From: Microtetraspora glauca
GTDB lineage: Bacteria; Actinomycetota; Actinomycetes; Streptosporangiales; Streptosporangiaceae
Direction of reading: 5' to 3'
Assembly (NCBI GenBank): GCA_001570385.1
Contig: BBYL01000027.1
Span: 1-64,000, forward strand
Length of the DNA stretch: 64,000 nucleotides
Part shown: positions 46,426 to 54,675 of the stretch, in pieces
How the letters are laid out: every line of letters begins with the position of its first letter
Numbering within the stretch: the stretch's first letter is position 1
The notes under the pieces: model-generated
Database searches by the model: none
Told to the model about the DNA's origin: nothing
The model's input: the letters and a program-made list of their open reading frames with translations, nothing else
Position numbers and translations under genes: made by a program

Positions 46426-46617
46426 TCAGATTTTCAAGCCACGGAGAGTCTTGATCGCGCGTCTTGTGGGTAACTTGTCGGCGACTTGGGCCCGACGGCT
46501 ATCGGAGATCGCCCGTTCTGCCGCGCCTTCGGGCTCCGTGCTCGCTGCCAGCGCCGCTTCCGTCATGGGATCCGCGCCGGCCATGGGAAAGGAGGGACGG
46601 GCTGACGTTGAGATCAC
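46426..46617 (-). CDS. possible upstream ORF of the NRPS operon, with a TTA codon
   Basis: A 63-codon GTG-initiated frame that ends 19 bp before the NRPS GTG. It contains an in-frame TTA (46473-46471), a codon rare in this GC range and often decoded by a developmentally controlled tRNA in streptomycetes. No family is recognised and the ribosome binding site is not strong. It could be a leader or simply non-coding. Confidence 0.25.
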   Translation of the reverse strand: MISTSARPSFPMAGADPMTEAALAASTEPEGAAERAISDSRRAQVADKLPTRRAIKTLRGLKI

Positions 46618-47130
46618 TCATTCGTTCGATGAAGCGACCTGCGCGGATTGGGGCACACCGATCGCGCTGTGACCGTGCCCGGTGTGGGGTGTCGTCGAGC
46701 GGGTGCCTACGGTGGCGATCGTGGACAGCGCGAAACCGCGCCGGCTCATCAGCATGAGCAGGTCCAGGGGCCGCGCCTGTTCATCAACAGGGAGCCCAGT
46801 AGCAGACCGTCGAGCAGCTGCCACAGCAGGTGGCGGCGTAAGTGAAGACGCACCCGTACGCCGTGACGGGGCGGTCGAATCGCGAGCCTGCTTCCCTGTC
46901 ACGGCCGGAGTGGAGCCGGTGCGAAGCACCTCAGCCCCAGTCAGCCGCCCCGGATGTAGACGGTCTTCCAGCGCGAGCACCTGCCTTGTCCCAGGCGGTC
47001 GCCATGCCGTCGGTCGAATGGATGCTCCCCCACTTTCAGCGCGTGGGACCTGCCAGGACGTGGATGAGGGGACGGTTCTTCGCCCGCCCAGAGGTATCGC
47101 CTCGTACTTGTGACTGGCTTGGAGACGGTG
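46618..47130. other. intergenic region upstream of the NRPS operon
   Basis: About 0.5 kb without a supported gene between the NRPS promoter side and the decayed PxKF gene. The ORFs are short and lack family features. The region has the mixed look of decayed coding DNA. Confidence 0.35.
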
Positions 47131-47451
47131 GGTACGGGGACAGCACCGATCGAAGCCGGGCAGGCGTGTCCCAGGTCCGGTGTGATGACAACCTGTCCGG
47201 GGTGGTGACCTGCACCGGAACCGGCACCGTGCCCGATGTCAGCCCGCTCGACACCTCCACCGTCGGCTTCCACGAGTTCACGGTGAAGGCCGCCGACAAT
47301 GCCGGCAACGCCGCCGACCAGAAGGCGACCTACCAGGTCGAGGTGCAACTACGTGTGGAAGACCGGCCGCGGCTGGTCCAACACCTGCCGCCAGTTCGAG
47401 CTGAAACTCGATGACGGCAGCAGCCATTTCACGACCATCAGGCTGAAGTAG
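47131..47451 (+). pseudogene. remnant of a secreted HYR/PxKF-domain protein
   Basis: The first part encodes an HYR/Ig-like domain end (CTGTGTVPDVSPLDTSTVG, then FTVKAADNAGNAADQKATY). Near 47345 the reading shifts, and the other frame gives the C-terminal end of a PxKF domain (YVWKTGRGWSNTCRQFELKL) to a TAG at 47449-47451. Most of the PxKF domain is missing between them, so an internal deletion with frameshift is the simplest explanation. The start is also lost. A terminator hairpin follows. Confidence 0.6.
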
Positions 47452-47467
47452 CCGGAACGCGATGGCA

Positions 47468-47510
47468 CCCGGTGGGGGAGCGGAGTGATCGACATCGTTC
47501 TCCCACCGGG
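47468..47510 (+). terminator. terminator after the PxKF remnant
   Basis: CCCGGTGGG pairs with CCCACCGGG, and the stem extends through GAG/CTC with a bulge. It starts 17 bp after the pseudogene stop and may also serve the S15 gene from the other side. Confidence 0.6.
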
Positions 47511-47610
47511 CGTCTCACCAGCTCCGCTCACCGGCAGCGTGAACCGCTGACTCCTGATCAGCGCCGGGACCGTCGTCCCGGCGCGTTCAGCGGATCAGTG
47601 ATTCAGCGGA

Positions 47611-49539
47611 TCAGTAGAGGCGGTTGTCCGGCACCGGCAGGTCGATCTGGCCGGGGCCGTGCCAGGTGCCCTTGTCCTTCGGCAGGTCACCGTTGTTCAG
47701 CGAGTGACCGACACCGAGCACCAGCGGGATCTCCACCCTGCTCTTGTGCAGGTCGATGGTGACGGTCGTGCCGGTGGCCCGCTCGCCGCTGTAGTTCGAG
47801 TCGGTTCCGGCGATGACCAGCCCGATGCGGTGGCCCTTCGTGAAGATGTAGTCCTGCGGCAGGGTCTTCCACTTGACCTGGGCCCACGTCCCGGGTGCCG
47901 GCGGCGACGACTCGCTGAGCGAGTCGCGGTTCTGCACGTCGATCCAGCCGCGGGCGACGACCTCCAGCGGCCGGGTGGCCACGTTGGTGACGACTGTCTT
48001 GTAGCAGGCGTCGTCGGAGGCGGTGCTCTCGCCGTGGCAGCTCTCCCCGGTGAGCGTGGTGACGCCCTGTCCGCGTCGCCAGTCGACCCGGGTCGCCTCG
48101 CCGAAGTCGACGAGAAGCGCGGTCAGGTTCGAGGTGGGCTTGTCGAGCGAGACCCGCAGGTCCACCTCGGGCGTGCCGGACATGCGCAGGTCCCGGGGCA
48201 GTTCACCGGTGGTGAAGGCCACCCGGCCGGGCTTGGGCGTGCCGACGTCGGCCACCATCGCGTCCTCGGACTGGCGTACGTCGGTGAAGGTCGCGGTCTC
48301 GCCGTTCTTCCCGGGGGAAAGGTCGAGCGAGCCGTCGGCCGCCGGGCGGAAGAACTTGGTCGACGCGGACGGCGCCGGCCAGTCGCGCTGGGTGATCCAC
48401 TCTGTCGGGCCGACCTGCACGTCGGCGCGGGGCTCCTGCGTGATGCCGTTCTGCACACCCTGCAGCCAGTAGTCGAACCAGCGGTGCAGCGTGTCGACCC
48501 ACAGGTCACGGCGTCCCTCGAAGTCGAACGGGTCGACGTGCTGGTACTGGCCGAGCCAGATCTTGCGCGGCACGTTCCGGTCCGCCAGAGCCTGCCACCA
48601 CGTGGAGAAGTTGTCCGGCTTGACGTTCAGGTCGTTGACCGTGTGTACGGCGAAGACGCTGGCGCGCACCTTCGAGGCGTCGCCCAGCGAGCCGGCGATG
48701 TAGTCGCGCTCGGCCCAGAAGGCGTTGTAGTTGCCCGTGCTGTCGTCGGCGTCGATGTCCAGCTTCGCCCGTACCGCGGCGCATTTGGCGGCCGGGTCGG
48801 TGTCGATGACCCGTGACAGGTACGACATGTAGTTGAAGTTGTAGATCACACCGTTGGAGCGCTGGTACTTGTACCAGGAGCTGATCGCGGAGATCGGGAC
48901 GATGGTCTCCAGTCCCTCGACGCCGGTCGCCGCGACCGCGTTGGCCAGCGTGCCGTCGTACGACTTGCCGATCATCGCGGCCTTGCCGGTGCTCCAGTCG
49001 GCGAACGCCTGGCTGCCGTCGGCGTGGTAGGCGGTGACGCGTCCGTTCAGCCAGTCGATGACGGCCTTGCCGCCCAGCACATCGGCCCTGCCGCCGACGT
49101 CAGGACAGCCGTCGGACTTGGTGGTGCCGATCATGTCGATGTTGAGCACCGCGTATCCGCGCGGCACGAAGTAGTTGTCGTAGAACAGCGGGAACTTGGC
49201 GAGGTTTCCCGTCGGGTCGTAGACCTTGCGCTCGGACTCGTTGCCTCGGCCGGAGTTGTCGTAGTACGGGCTTTCGTCGATGACCGTCGGCACCTTGAGC
49301 CCGGGACCTGACTCCTTGGGCCTGATGATGTCGACGCGTACCCTGTCCAGCCGCCCGTCGGAGTCGCTGTCGACGGACGACTCGACGTAGACGTGCTCGC
49401 GGATGGCGTCGGCGTAGGAGAAGACCGGCTGGGTGCGCCCCTGCTCCACGGTGATGGCGGGGGCGGTGCTCGCTTGGGCCGGGGTGGCGCCTATCGCGAT
49501 CAGGGCGACGGCGACGAGGGCTGCTCGTAATTGTGGCAC
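47611..49539 (-). CDS. secreted Xaa-Pro dipeptidyl-peptidase (S15 family)
   Basis: 642 residues with a signal peptide (1-22, cleavage near AQAS). The alpha/beta hydrolase core has the nucleophile in GKSYDGTLANA (Ser193), Asp303 in VNDLNVKP and His334 in YQHVDPFDF. The C-terminal jelly-roll domain is typical of the S15/CocE group (VDLRVSLDKPTSNLTALLVD). The family removes X-Pro dipeptides or hydrolyses esters outside the cell. The GTG at 49539 has GGAGG 7 bases upstream, better than the upstream frame start. Codon 4 is TTA, so translation may depend on the rare Leu-UUA tRNA. Confidence 0.85.
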   Translation of the reverse strand: MPQLRAALVAVALIAIGATPAQASTAPAITVEQGRTQPVFSYADAIREHVYVESSVDSDSDGRLDRVRVDIIRPKESGPGLKVPTVIDESPYYDNSGRGNESERKVYDPTGNLAKFPLFYDNYFVPRGYAVLNIDMIGTTKSDGCPDVGGRADVLGGKAVIDWLNGRVTAYHADGSQAFADWSTGKAAMIGKSYDGTLANAVAATGVEGLETIVPISAISSWYKYQRSNGVIYNFNYMSYLSRVIDTDPAAKCAAVRAKLDIDADDSTGNYNAFWAERDYIAGSLGDASKVRASVFAVHTVNDLNVKPDNFSTWWQALADRNVPRKIWLGQYQHVDPFDFEGRRDLWVDTLHRWFDYWLQGVQNGITQEPRADVQVGPTEWITQRDWPAPSASTKFFRPAADGSLDLSPGKNGETATFTDVRQSEDAMVADVGTPKPGRVAFTTGELPRDLRMSGTPEVDLRVSLDKPTSNLTALLVDFGEATRVDWRRGQGVTTLTGESCHGESTASDDACYKTVVTNVATRPLEVVARGWIDVQNRDSLSESSPPAPGTWAQVKWKTLPQDYIFTKGHRIGLVIAGTDSNYSGERATGTTVTIDLHKSRVEIPLVLGVGHSLNNGDLPKDKGTWHGPGQIDLPVPDNRLY

Positions 49540-49872
49540 TGAGAGCCTCCAGAGTTTTACGGAATATCCGCAAATCTCAAGGAGTGTCCGTATAGCCGAC
49601 AAGATCCCTTTATGCGTTCGACATCACCTTGCTTCTGCCATGTGACATAGCGCAGGAGAGAAGGTCGGCCGCGATCCGTTAGGGCCGCCGCGGGGGCGAG
49701 GGCGCAGGCCGCGCGCGCGACGACGATCCCTGCGTCGGCGGTCGCGAGGGCGGCCTGGCCAGGCTCCGTAGGACAGCGTCACGGCCAGACGCTCTCACTC
49801 AACGGTGTTCCGGTTCGTCCATCTCCTCTCCTACATCCGCTGGATCCACGGGTCTCCACGTGTTCAGGCCGG
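49540..49872. other. intergenic region upstream of the S15 gene
   Basis: A 333-bp gap between the S15 start and the SRPBCC stop. It must hold the S15 promoter; the stretch 49555-49640 is AT-richer than its surroundings. No convincing -35/-10 pair or operator was found. Confidence 0.4.
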
Positions 49873-50310
49873 TCAGGGAGAGGTGCGCACCGGCCCTGTC
49901 CGGGCGCCGGCCGCCGTTTCCAGGGCCTCGCGCATGACCGTCGAGCCGTGTTCGACGAACTCGGTGATCGGTGGGGCGAGCGTGTCCGGGAGGATGTCGG
50001 TGTGCCAGACGAATCTGGTCCGGCCGCCCGTCTCGGGGAGCGCCTGCATCCAGGCGTGGTGATGGGAGGGATGCAAGCTCCCGCCGACGACGGTGTAGGC
50101 GACGCGCCTGTTGTCGTGATCGAGGTCGACGAGCCGTTCGTGGACGATGGTGCCGTCGGCGAAGGTGACGGTACGGGTGTCCGAGCTCAGCTGCGTATTT
50201 GTGACGAAACCGGGTGCGAGGCGTTCGTGCACCGCACCGTAGTCGCCGAGCACGTCCCAGACCTCGTCGGGCGTGGCATTGACGATGAATTCCTTACGGA
50301 TGGAGGCCAT
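49873..50310 (-). CDS. SRPBCC-family protein (polyketide cyclase/START-like)
   Basis: A 145-residue helix-grip protein: EFIVNATPDEVWDVLGDYGAVHERL, then alternating strands and a long C-terminal helix (ITEFVEHGSTVMREALETA). The family binds hydrophobic small molecules; no catalytic signature is evident. AGGAG precedes the ATG, which lies 12 bp after the VOC gene, so the two form an operon divergent from the AraC gene. Confidence 0.75.
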   Translation of the reverse strand: MASIRKEFIVNATPDEVWDVLGDYGAVHERLAPGFVTNTQLSSDTRTVTFADGTIVHERLVDLDHDNRRVAYTVVGGSLHPSHHHAWMQALPETGGRTRFVWHTDILPDTLAPPITEFVEHGSTVMREALETAAGARTGPVRTSP

Positions 50311-50322
50311 TGGTACTCCTGG

Positions 50323-50679
50323 TCAGGCCGCGGCGATACAGAACAGGTGTCCTTCGGGGTCGGCGAGGACGGTCCACTGCCCTTCGCCGGGCTGGTAGCC
50401 GGGCATGGTCGCGCCGAGCGCGAGCAGGCCCTTGGTCGTGGCTTCCAGGTCGGTGACCTTGAAGTCGAGGTGGGCGTGCTTGGCGGCGTCCGGCCATCCC
50501 GGCCCCCGGTAGCCGACGACCCGCTGGAAGGCGAGCTGGATCGGGCCACTGCCCAGATAGGCGAAATCGTCGTCGCTGTGGGTGATCTCCCAGCCGGTGA
50601 GGTTCCCGTAGAACTCGGCGAGCGCCTTCGGGGCGGCGCAGTCGATGATGATCGCGGTGAGCTCCGCGTTGACGGCCAT
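50323..50679 (-). CDS. VOC-family (glyoxalase-like) protein
   Basis: A 118-residue protein with the two beta-alpha-beta-beta-beta halves of the vicinal oxygen chelate fold (IIIDCAAPKALAEFYGNLTGWEI and HLDFKVTDLEATTKGLLALGA, ending in LADPEGHLFCI). Metal-ligand positions are only partly conserved, so it may be a binding protein. Two ATGs lie 6 bases apart; the second (50679) is 8 bases after AAGGAG and is preferred. Operon with the SRPBCC gene. Confidence 0.78.
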   Translation of the reverse strand: MAVNAELTAIIIDCAAPKALAEFYGNLTGWEITHSDDDFAYLGSGPIQLAFQRVVGYRGPGWPDAAKHAHLDFKVTDLEATTKGLLALGATMPGYQPGEGQWTVLADPEGHLFCIAAA

Positions 50680-50795
50680 ATTCATGACTCCTTGGATGTC
50701 GTTTCCTGCCCGCCCAGCATCCGCTCTCGCGTACCGAAGGGTCTTGAAGATCCTTGCGGGTCGTTCTGTCGTACCCTCGGCGTAGTCTCCGCGGC

Positions 50796-51584
50796 GTGTT
50801 GTCAGCCGTGACCCTCGCCGCCCGGCCGGAGTTCACCGTGACCACGGTGGCCTGCCGCGCCGACCACACCCGATGGTCGGAGCCGGAGACGCGCGATGAC
50901 CACCGAATGGTGCTCGTACGGCGTGGCAGGTTCCGGCGGTGGGCCGACGGGGCGGACGCCGACCTGGATTCGACGGTGGCCTACCTGGGCGCCCCGGGGG
51001 AGGAGGAACGGTTCGCGCACCCCGCCGGCGGTGACGTCTGCACCTCGCTGAGCTTCGCGCCCTGGCTCTGGGAGGGGCTCGCGGGTGGCAGGGCGGTGTA
51101 CGTGGAGGCGCGCGTCGATCTGGCTCACCGTCGTCTGCTCGCCGCCGCGGGCGGCGGCGACATCGACTATGCGCTCACGGAGGAGTTGCTCCGTCTCGTC
51201 GCGGTGGCCGCAGGACAGCCGGCCGGACAGCCGGCCGGACGGACGAGGCCCGCCGACCGGGCACTGGTCGCGGCGGCCCGTGAGGCGATCATCGAGGAGG
51301 CGCCGGAGGCGGCGAGGCTGTGCTCGCTGGCCGGGCTTCTGAGGGTCTCGCCGTACCGGCTGAGCCGGGTCTTCTCGCACCATATGGGCGTATCGCTGAC
51401 CCGCTACCGTAATCGCGTTCGCGTCAGCCAGGTCATGGATCGGCTCGCGGAGGGCGAATCCAGCCTCGCCGAACTGGCCGCCGACCTCGGCTTCGCCGAT
51501 CAGGCGCACCTCACGCGTACAGTCCGCGAGCACCTGGAACACACGCCGACCGCGCTGCGTCGCCTACTCGCCCCAGGTCCCTAG
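50796..51584 (+). CDS. AraC-family transcriptional regulator
   Basis: 262 residues. The N-terminal part is a cupin-like sensing domain (RPEFTVTTVACRADHTRWSE, HRMVLVRRGRFRRW). The C-terminal double helix-turn-helix has LCSLAGLLRVSPYRLSRVF and LAELAADLGFADQAHLTRTV, as in AraC proteins. The start is taken as the GTG at 50796 from family alignment; a TTG at 50754 is possible and no ribosome binding site is seen for either. A short in-frame QPAG repeat (51216-51239) lies in the linker. Divergent from the VOC/SRPBCC operon, its likely target. Confidence 0.82.
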   Translation: MLSAVTLAARPEFTVTTVACRADHTRWSEPETRDDHRMVLVRRGRFRRWADGADADLDSTVAYLGAPGEEERFAHPAGGDVCTSLSFAPWLWEGLAGGRAVYVEARVDLAHRRLLAAAGGGDIDYALTEELLRLVAVAAGQPAGQPAGRTRPADRALVAAAREAIIEEAPEAARLCSLAGLLRVSPYRLSRVFSHHMGVSLTRYRNRVRVSQVMDRLAEGESSLAELAADLGFADQAHLTRTVREHLEHTPTALRRLLAPGP

Positions 51585-51740
51585 CTTGGTTCGGGAGCCG
51601 CAGGGCGGGGTGTGACGGTGGTGCCTGAGTCGCGACGCCACCGAACTCCGCGCCGCCCGACCACCTCACCGTGCGATCCCGGTTCGTTCTCCACCCGGCT
51701 GAACCTTGTCGCCACGGGACGAAGAAATTTCCGGCTGAGT

Positions 51741-51766
51741 TGTCGAGACCGCCCGTACGTCTCCGA
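51741..51766 (+). promoter_or_regulatory. ECF42-type promoter (TGTCGA-N17-CGA)
   Basis: TGTCGA at 51741-51746 and CGA at 51764-51766 are 17 bp apart, just upstream of the operon that encodes an ECF42-like sigma factor. TGTCGA/CGA is the motif I recall for that group, so autoregulation is likely. Confidence 0.5.
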
Positions 51767-51816
51767 CAGAGGAGGTGAGAGCACGGCAGCGGCCTTCACA
51801 TCAGAGGGAGAACACC

Positions 51817-52233
51817 ATGAACGCGACAACGAACACTCTGCGCAGCCTGGAGCCGCTCGTCGGCACCTGGGCCATGGACGGACCCGGCATGTCGGGTACG
51901 GTCCGCTACGAGTGGATGGACGGCGGCGGCTTCCTGGTGCAGCATGTCGCCCTCGTCCACGACGACGAGGTCACCCGCGGGGTCGAGTACATCGGCTTCC
52001 ACGCCGAAAGCGGCCAGCTACGTTCGCACTTTTTCAGCGAGAATGGCGAGATTCTCGAGTACGTATACGAGCTCGTCGGCGATACTCTGACGATCTGGTA
52101 CGGCGGCGTCGACTCCCCGGCCAAGTTCGTCGGCCGGTTCGACGTCGACGGTGTGCGCAACACCGGTGCCTGGCAGTGGCCGGGCGGAGGTTACGAGTCG
52201 AACATGACGCGGGTGGAGGAACCGACCCGATGA
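51817..52233 (+). CDS. DUF1579-like small protein
   Basis: A 138-residue beta-rich protein (LEPLVGTWAMDGPGMSG, GGFLVQHV, GVEYIGFHAESGQLRSHFFSENG, WQWPGGGY), resembling the DUF1579/lipocalin-like group of single-domain proteins. No signal peptide. GAGGGAG precedes the ATG. The TGA overlaps the ATG of the YCII gene (ATGA). First gene of the sigma-factor operon. Ligand unknown. Confidence 0.7.
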   Translation: MNATTNTLRSLEPLVGTWAMDGPGMSGTVRYEWMDGGGFLVQHVALVHDDEVTRGVEYIGFHAESGQLRSHFFSENGEILEYVYELVGDTLTIWYGGVDSPAKFVGRFDVDGVRNTGAWQWPGGGYESNMTRVEEPTR

Positions 52234-52619
52234 AGTACATGATCATGACCTTCGGCGACGCGTCGGCGTGGGACACCCTCGGCCTCGGCGCCAAGGAGGC
52301 GACCTGGTCTCCGGAGGAGGTCGCCGAGCACTTCCGCGCCATGTCGGAGTTCTACGCCGACCTCGCGGCCTCCGACGAGATGGTCACCGGCTTCGGGCTG
52401 GCCGACCCCTCGCACACCATGACGGTGGAGATCCGTGACGGGCGGCCCGTCGCCTCCGACGGACCGCATGCCGAGGCCAAGGAGGTGCTCGCCGGGTTCG
52501 GGATCATCGACGTGGCATCACACGACCGGGCGGTCGAGCTGGCCGCGCGCTTCGCCGCGATCGTACAGAGCCGGGTGGAGCTGCGGCCGATCATGGACGA
52601 CGCCGGTCGGGAGATGTGA
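52230..52619 (+). CDS. YCII/DGPF-domain protein
   Basis: A 129-residue YCII-related protein: MKYMIMTFGDASAW, a helix-rich centre, then ASDGPHAEAKEVLAGFGIIDV, the DGPF-type motif (DGPH here). Such proteins accompany ECF42 sigma factors throughout actinobacteria. Starts and stops overlap both neighbours by 4 bp. Role in signalling or small-molecule oxidation is not established. Confidence 0.8.
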   Translation: MKYMIMTFGDASAWDTLGLGAKEATWSPEEVAEHFRAMSEFYADLAASDEMVTGFGLADPSHTMTVEIRDGRPVASDGPHAEAKEVLAGFGIIDVASHDRAVELAARFAAIVQSRVELRPIMDDAGREM

Positions 52620-53863
52620 CCACACCTCAGCGGATGGAGGACCTGCTGCGCGAGCTCGCGCCGCAGGTCCTCGCCTTGCTCACCCGCCGTTACGGCCACT
52701 TCAACCTCGCCGAGGAGGCCGTTCAGGAGGCGCTGCTCGCGGCCGCGACCCAGTGGCCGGACCAGGGCCTGCCGGACAACCCGCCGGGCTGGATGACCAC
52801 GGTCGCCACCCGCCGCATGACCGACCTGCTGCGCAGCGAGCAGGCCCGCCGCCGACGAGAGCAGGAAGAGGCGTTCCGCGCGCTGCCCGCCGACCTGCTG
52901 TCCCCTGCGGCCGACGTACCGCCCGCCGGGGACAGCGACGACACCCTGCTGCTGCTGTTCCTGTGCTGCCACCCCGCGCTGAATCCCCCCGCGCAGGTCG
53001 CGCTCACCCTGCGGGCCGTCGGCGGCCTGACCACCGCCGAGATCGCCCGCGCGCTCCTGCTGCCCGAGGCGACGCTCGCGCAGCGGATCACCCGCGCCAA
53101 GAAACGCATTCTGGAAGCGGGCGGCCGGTTCCGGATGCCCGATGACCAGGATCGGGCACGTCGCCTCGACGTCGTCCTGCACGTGCTGTACCTCATCTTC
53201 AACGAGGGCTACACCGCCACGGCGGGCGAGTCGCTGCACCGCGGGGAGTTGTGCACCGAGGCGATCCGCCTGGCCCGGATGGTGCACCGGCTGCTGCCCG
53301 ATGTGCCTGAGGTGAGCGGGTTGCTCGCCGAGATGCTGCTCACCGACGCCCGCCGCCCGGCCCGCACCGGCCCGGACGGCGAACTGGTCCCGCTCGCGGA
53401 GCAGGACCGCGGCCGGTGGAACCGGGAGATGATCGATGAAGGCATCGCGTTGCTGACCGCCGTGTTGCCGCGCAAACGGCCAGGTCCCTACCAGCTGCAG
53501 GCCGCCATCGCCGCCGTGCACGCCGAGGCGGGACGGTTCGACGACACCGACTGGGCGCAGATCGTCGCCCTGTACCAGGTGCTCGATCGGCTCGCCGACA
53601 ACCCGGTGGTCACGTTGAACCGCGCGGTGGCGGTGGCGATGCTGAACGGCCCCGCAGCTGGTCTGGCCGTTCTGGAGACGGTGGCCGGCGACCAGCGGAT
53701 GGCCGGCCATCACCGGCTGCACGCGGTGCGCGGGCACCTTCGTGAGGAAGCCGGAGACAGAGCGGCCGCGATCGCGGACTACCGCACCGCGGCCCGGCTC
53801 ACGACCAGCCTCCCCGAACGCCGCTACCTGCTGGCCCGCGCCGCCCGGCTGGACACGCGCTGA
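52616..53863 (+). CDS. ECF42-group RNA polymerase sigma factor with C-terminal extension
   Basis: A 415-residue ECF sigma factor. Region 2 spans about 15-75 (FNLAEEAVQEALLAA, NPPGWMTTVATRRMTD) and region 4 about 125-175 (LTTAEIARALLLPEATLAQRITRAKKRI). A long helical TPR-like extension with YLIFNEGYTA and LNRAVAVAMLNGP marks the ECF42 group, which has no anti-sigma factor and relies on this extension. GTG start, 4-bp overlap with the YCII gene. Its own promoter motif lies at 51741-51766. Confidence 0.88.
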   Translation: MTTPQRMEDLLRELAPQVLALLTRRYGHFNLAEEAVQEALLAAATQWPDQGLPDNPPGWMTTVATRRMTDLLRSEQARRRREQEEAFRALPADLLSPAADVPPAGDSDDTLLLLFLCCHPALNPPAQVALTLRAVGGLTTAEIARALLLPEATLAQRITRAKKRILEAGGRFRMPDDQDRARRLDVVLHVLYLIFNEGYTATAGESLHRGELCTEAIRLARMVHRLLPDVPEVSGLLAEMLLTDARRPARTGPDGELVPLAEQDRGRWNREMIDEGIALLTAVLPRKRPGPYQLQAAIAAVHAEAGRFDDTDWAQIVALYQVLDRLADNPVVTLNRAVAVAMLNGPAAGLAVLETVAGDQRMAGHHRLHAVRGHLREEAGDRAAAIADYRTAARLTTSLPERRYLLARAARLDTR

Positions 53864-53902
53864 CACGGCGAGCGCCGGATAGTCATCCGCGCAGGCCGGG
53901 AG

Positions 53903-54592
53903 CTACTCGTCCTGCCGCGCGTGGGTGGGGGGAGGTCGCTCCACGGCCGTGTAGCGGCGCAGGTCGTCGCCGGTCAGCGGGGGCCCGGGAAGGGGTGATC
54001 CCGCATCGGCGCGCAGGCCGTTCAGCATGATCTCCACCACGCGGGCCATGGCCTGCTCGTCGGACATGCTCGGCGGCGTGTAGACGTGCAGGGTCATCAG
54101 CAGGGCGATGTCGCCCGGACCGATGTCGTCGCGCAGCGCGCCCTCCGTCTGTGCCTGCTCGGTCATCCGGAGCACGCTGGCGATCACCTGCTGCCGTATC
54201 TCGTGCAGGCCGGGGCCGGCTCGGAGCCGCTGGTGCAGGTGCGGCTCGAGCTTCGCCGACAGCACGCCCAGCCGCAGCTCGGTGCAGGCGCGCAGGAAGC
54301 GGCACAGCGCATGCCAGGCGTCGGGCTCTTCCCGCCAGGCGGTCTCCGCAAGGTCCGCCATGCGGCGAAGCCCCTCCTCGAAGACGGCGCGGAGTAACGC
54401 GTCCCTGTCGGGGAAACGGCGGTATAGCGTGCCGATGCCGACGCCCGCCCGGCGCGCCACATCCTCCAGCGGCACGTCGGCGCCCTGTTCCACGAGCAGT
54501 TCTCTGGCGGCCGCGACGATCAGGTCCCGGTTGCGGCGCGCGTCGGCGCGCAGCCCCGTCGTGTCCTGCGGGCTCCCCGTCTTCACTGCCAC
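53903..54592 (-). CDS. TetR-family transcriptional regulator
   Basis: A 229-residue repressor-type protein. The N-terminal helix-turn-helix is clear (DLIVAAARELLVEQGADVPLEDVARRAGVGIGTLYRRFPDRDALLRAV); the rest is the helical ligand-binding domain. GTG start, with a second GTG 6 bases in. Divergent from an FAD monooxygenase, with a perfect 11-bp inverted repeat between them. Likely represses that gene until a small molecule binds. Confidence 0.88.
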   Translation of the reverse strand: MAVKTGSPQDTTGLRADARRNRDLIVAAARELLVEQGADVPLEDVARRAGVGIGTLYRRFPDRDALLRAVFEEGLRRMADLAETAWREEPDAWHALCRFLRACTELRLGVLSAKLEPHLHQRLRAGPGLHEIRQQVIASVLRMTEQAQTEGALRDDIGPGDIALLMTLHVYTPPSMSDEQAMARVVEIMLNGLRADAGSPLPGPPLTGDDLRRYTAVERPPPTHARQDE

Positions 54593-54610
54593 CTCGACTG
54601 GAAATTGGAC

Positions 54611-54656
54611 GATTTTCCTCCGCTTAGGTTACCGTAAAGACAAGTGGAGGAAAATC
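54611..54656. promoter_or_regulatory. TetR operator: perfect 11-bp inverted repeat
   Basis: GATTTTCCTCC (54611-54621) and GGAGGAAAATC (54646-54656) are exact inverted copies, 24 bp apart, within the 83-bp divergent promoter region of the TetR and monooxygenase genes. Confidence 0.65.
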
Positions 54657-54675
54657 ATCCGGTTAGTGGAGTGCC

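Noticed and set aside
47586..47615. Direct repeat TTCAGCGGATCAGT at the end of the S15 gene
   Set aside because: Two copies only, 16 bp apart; too short to infer a function.
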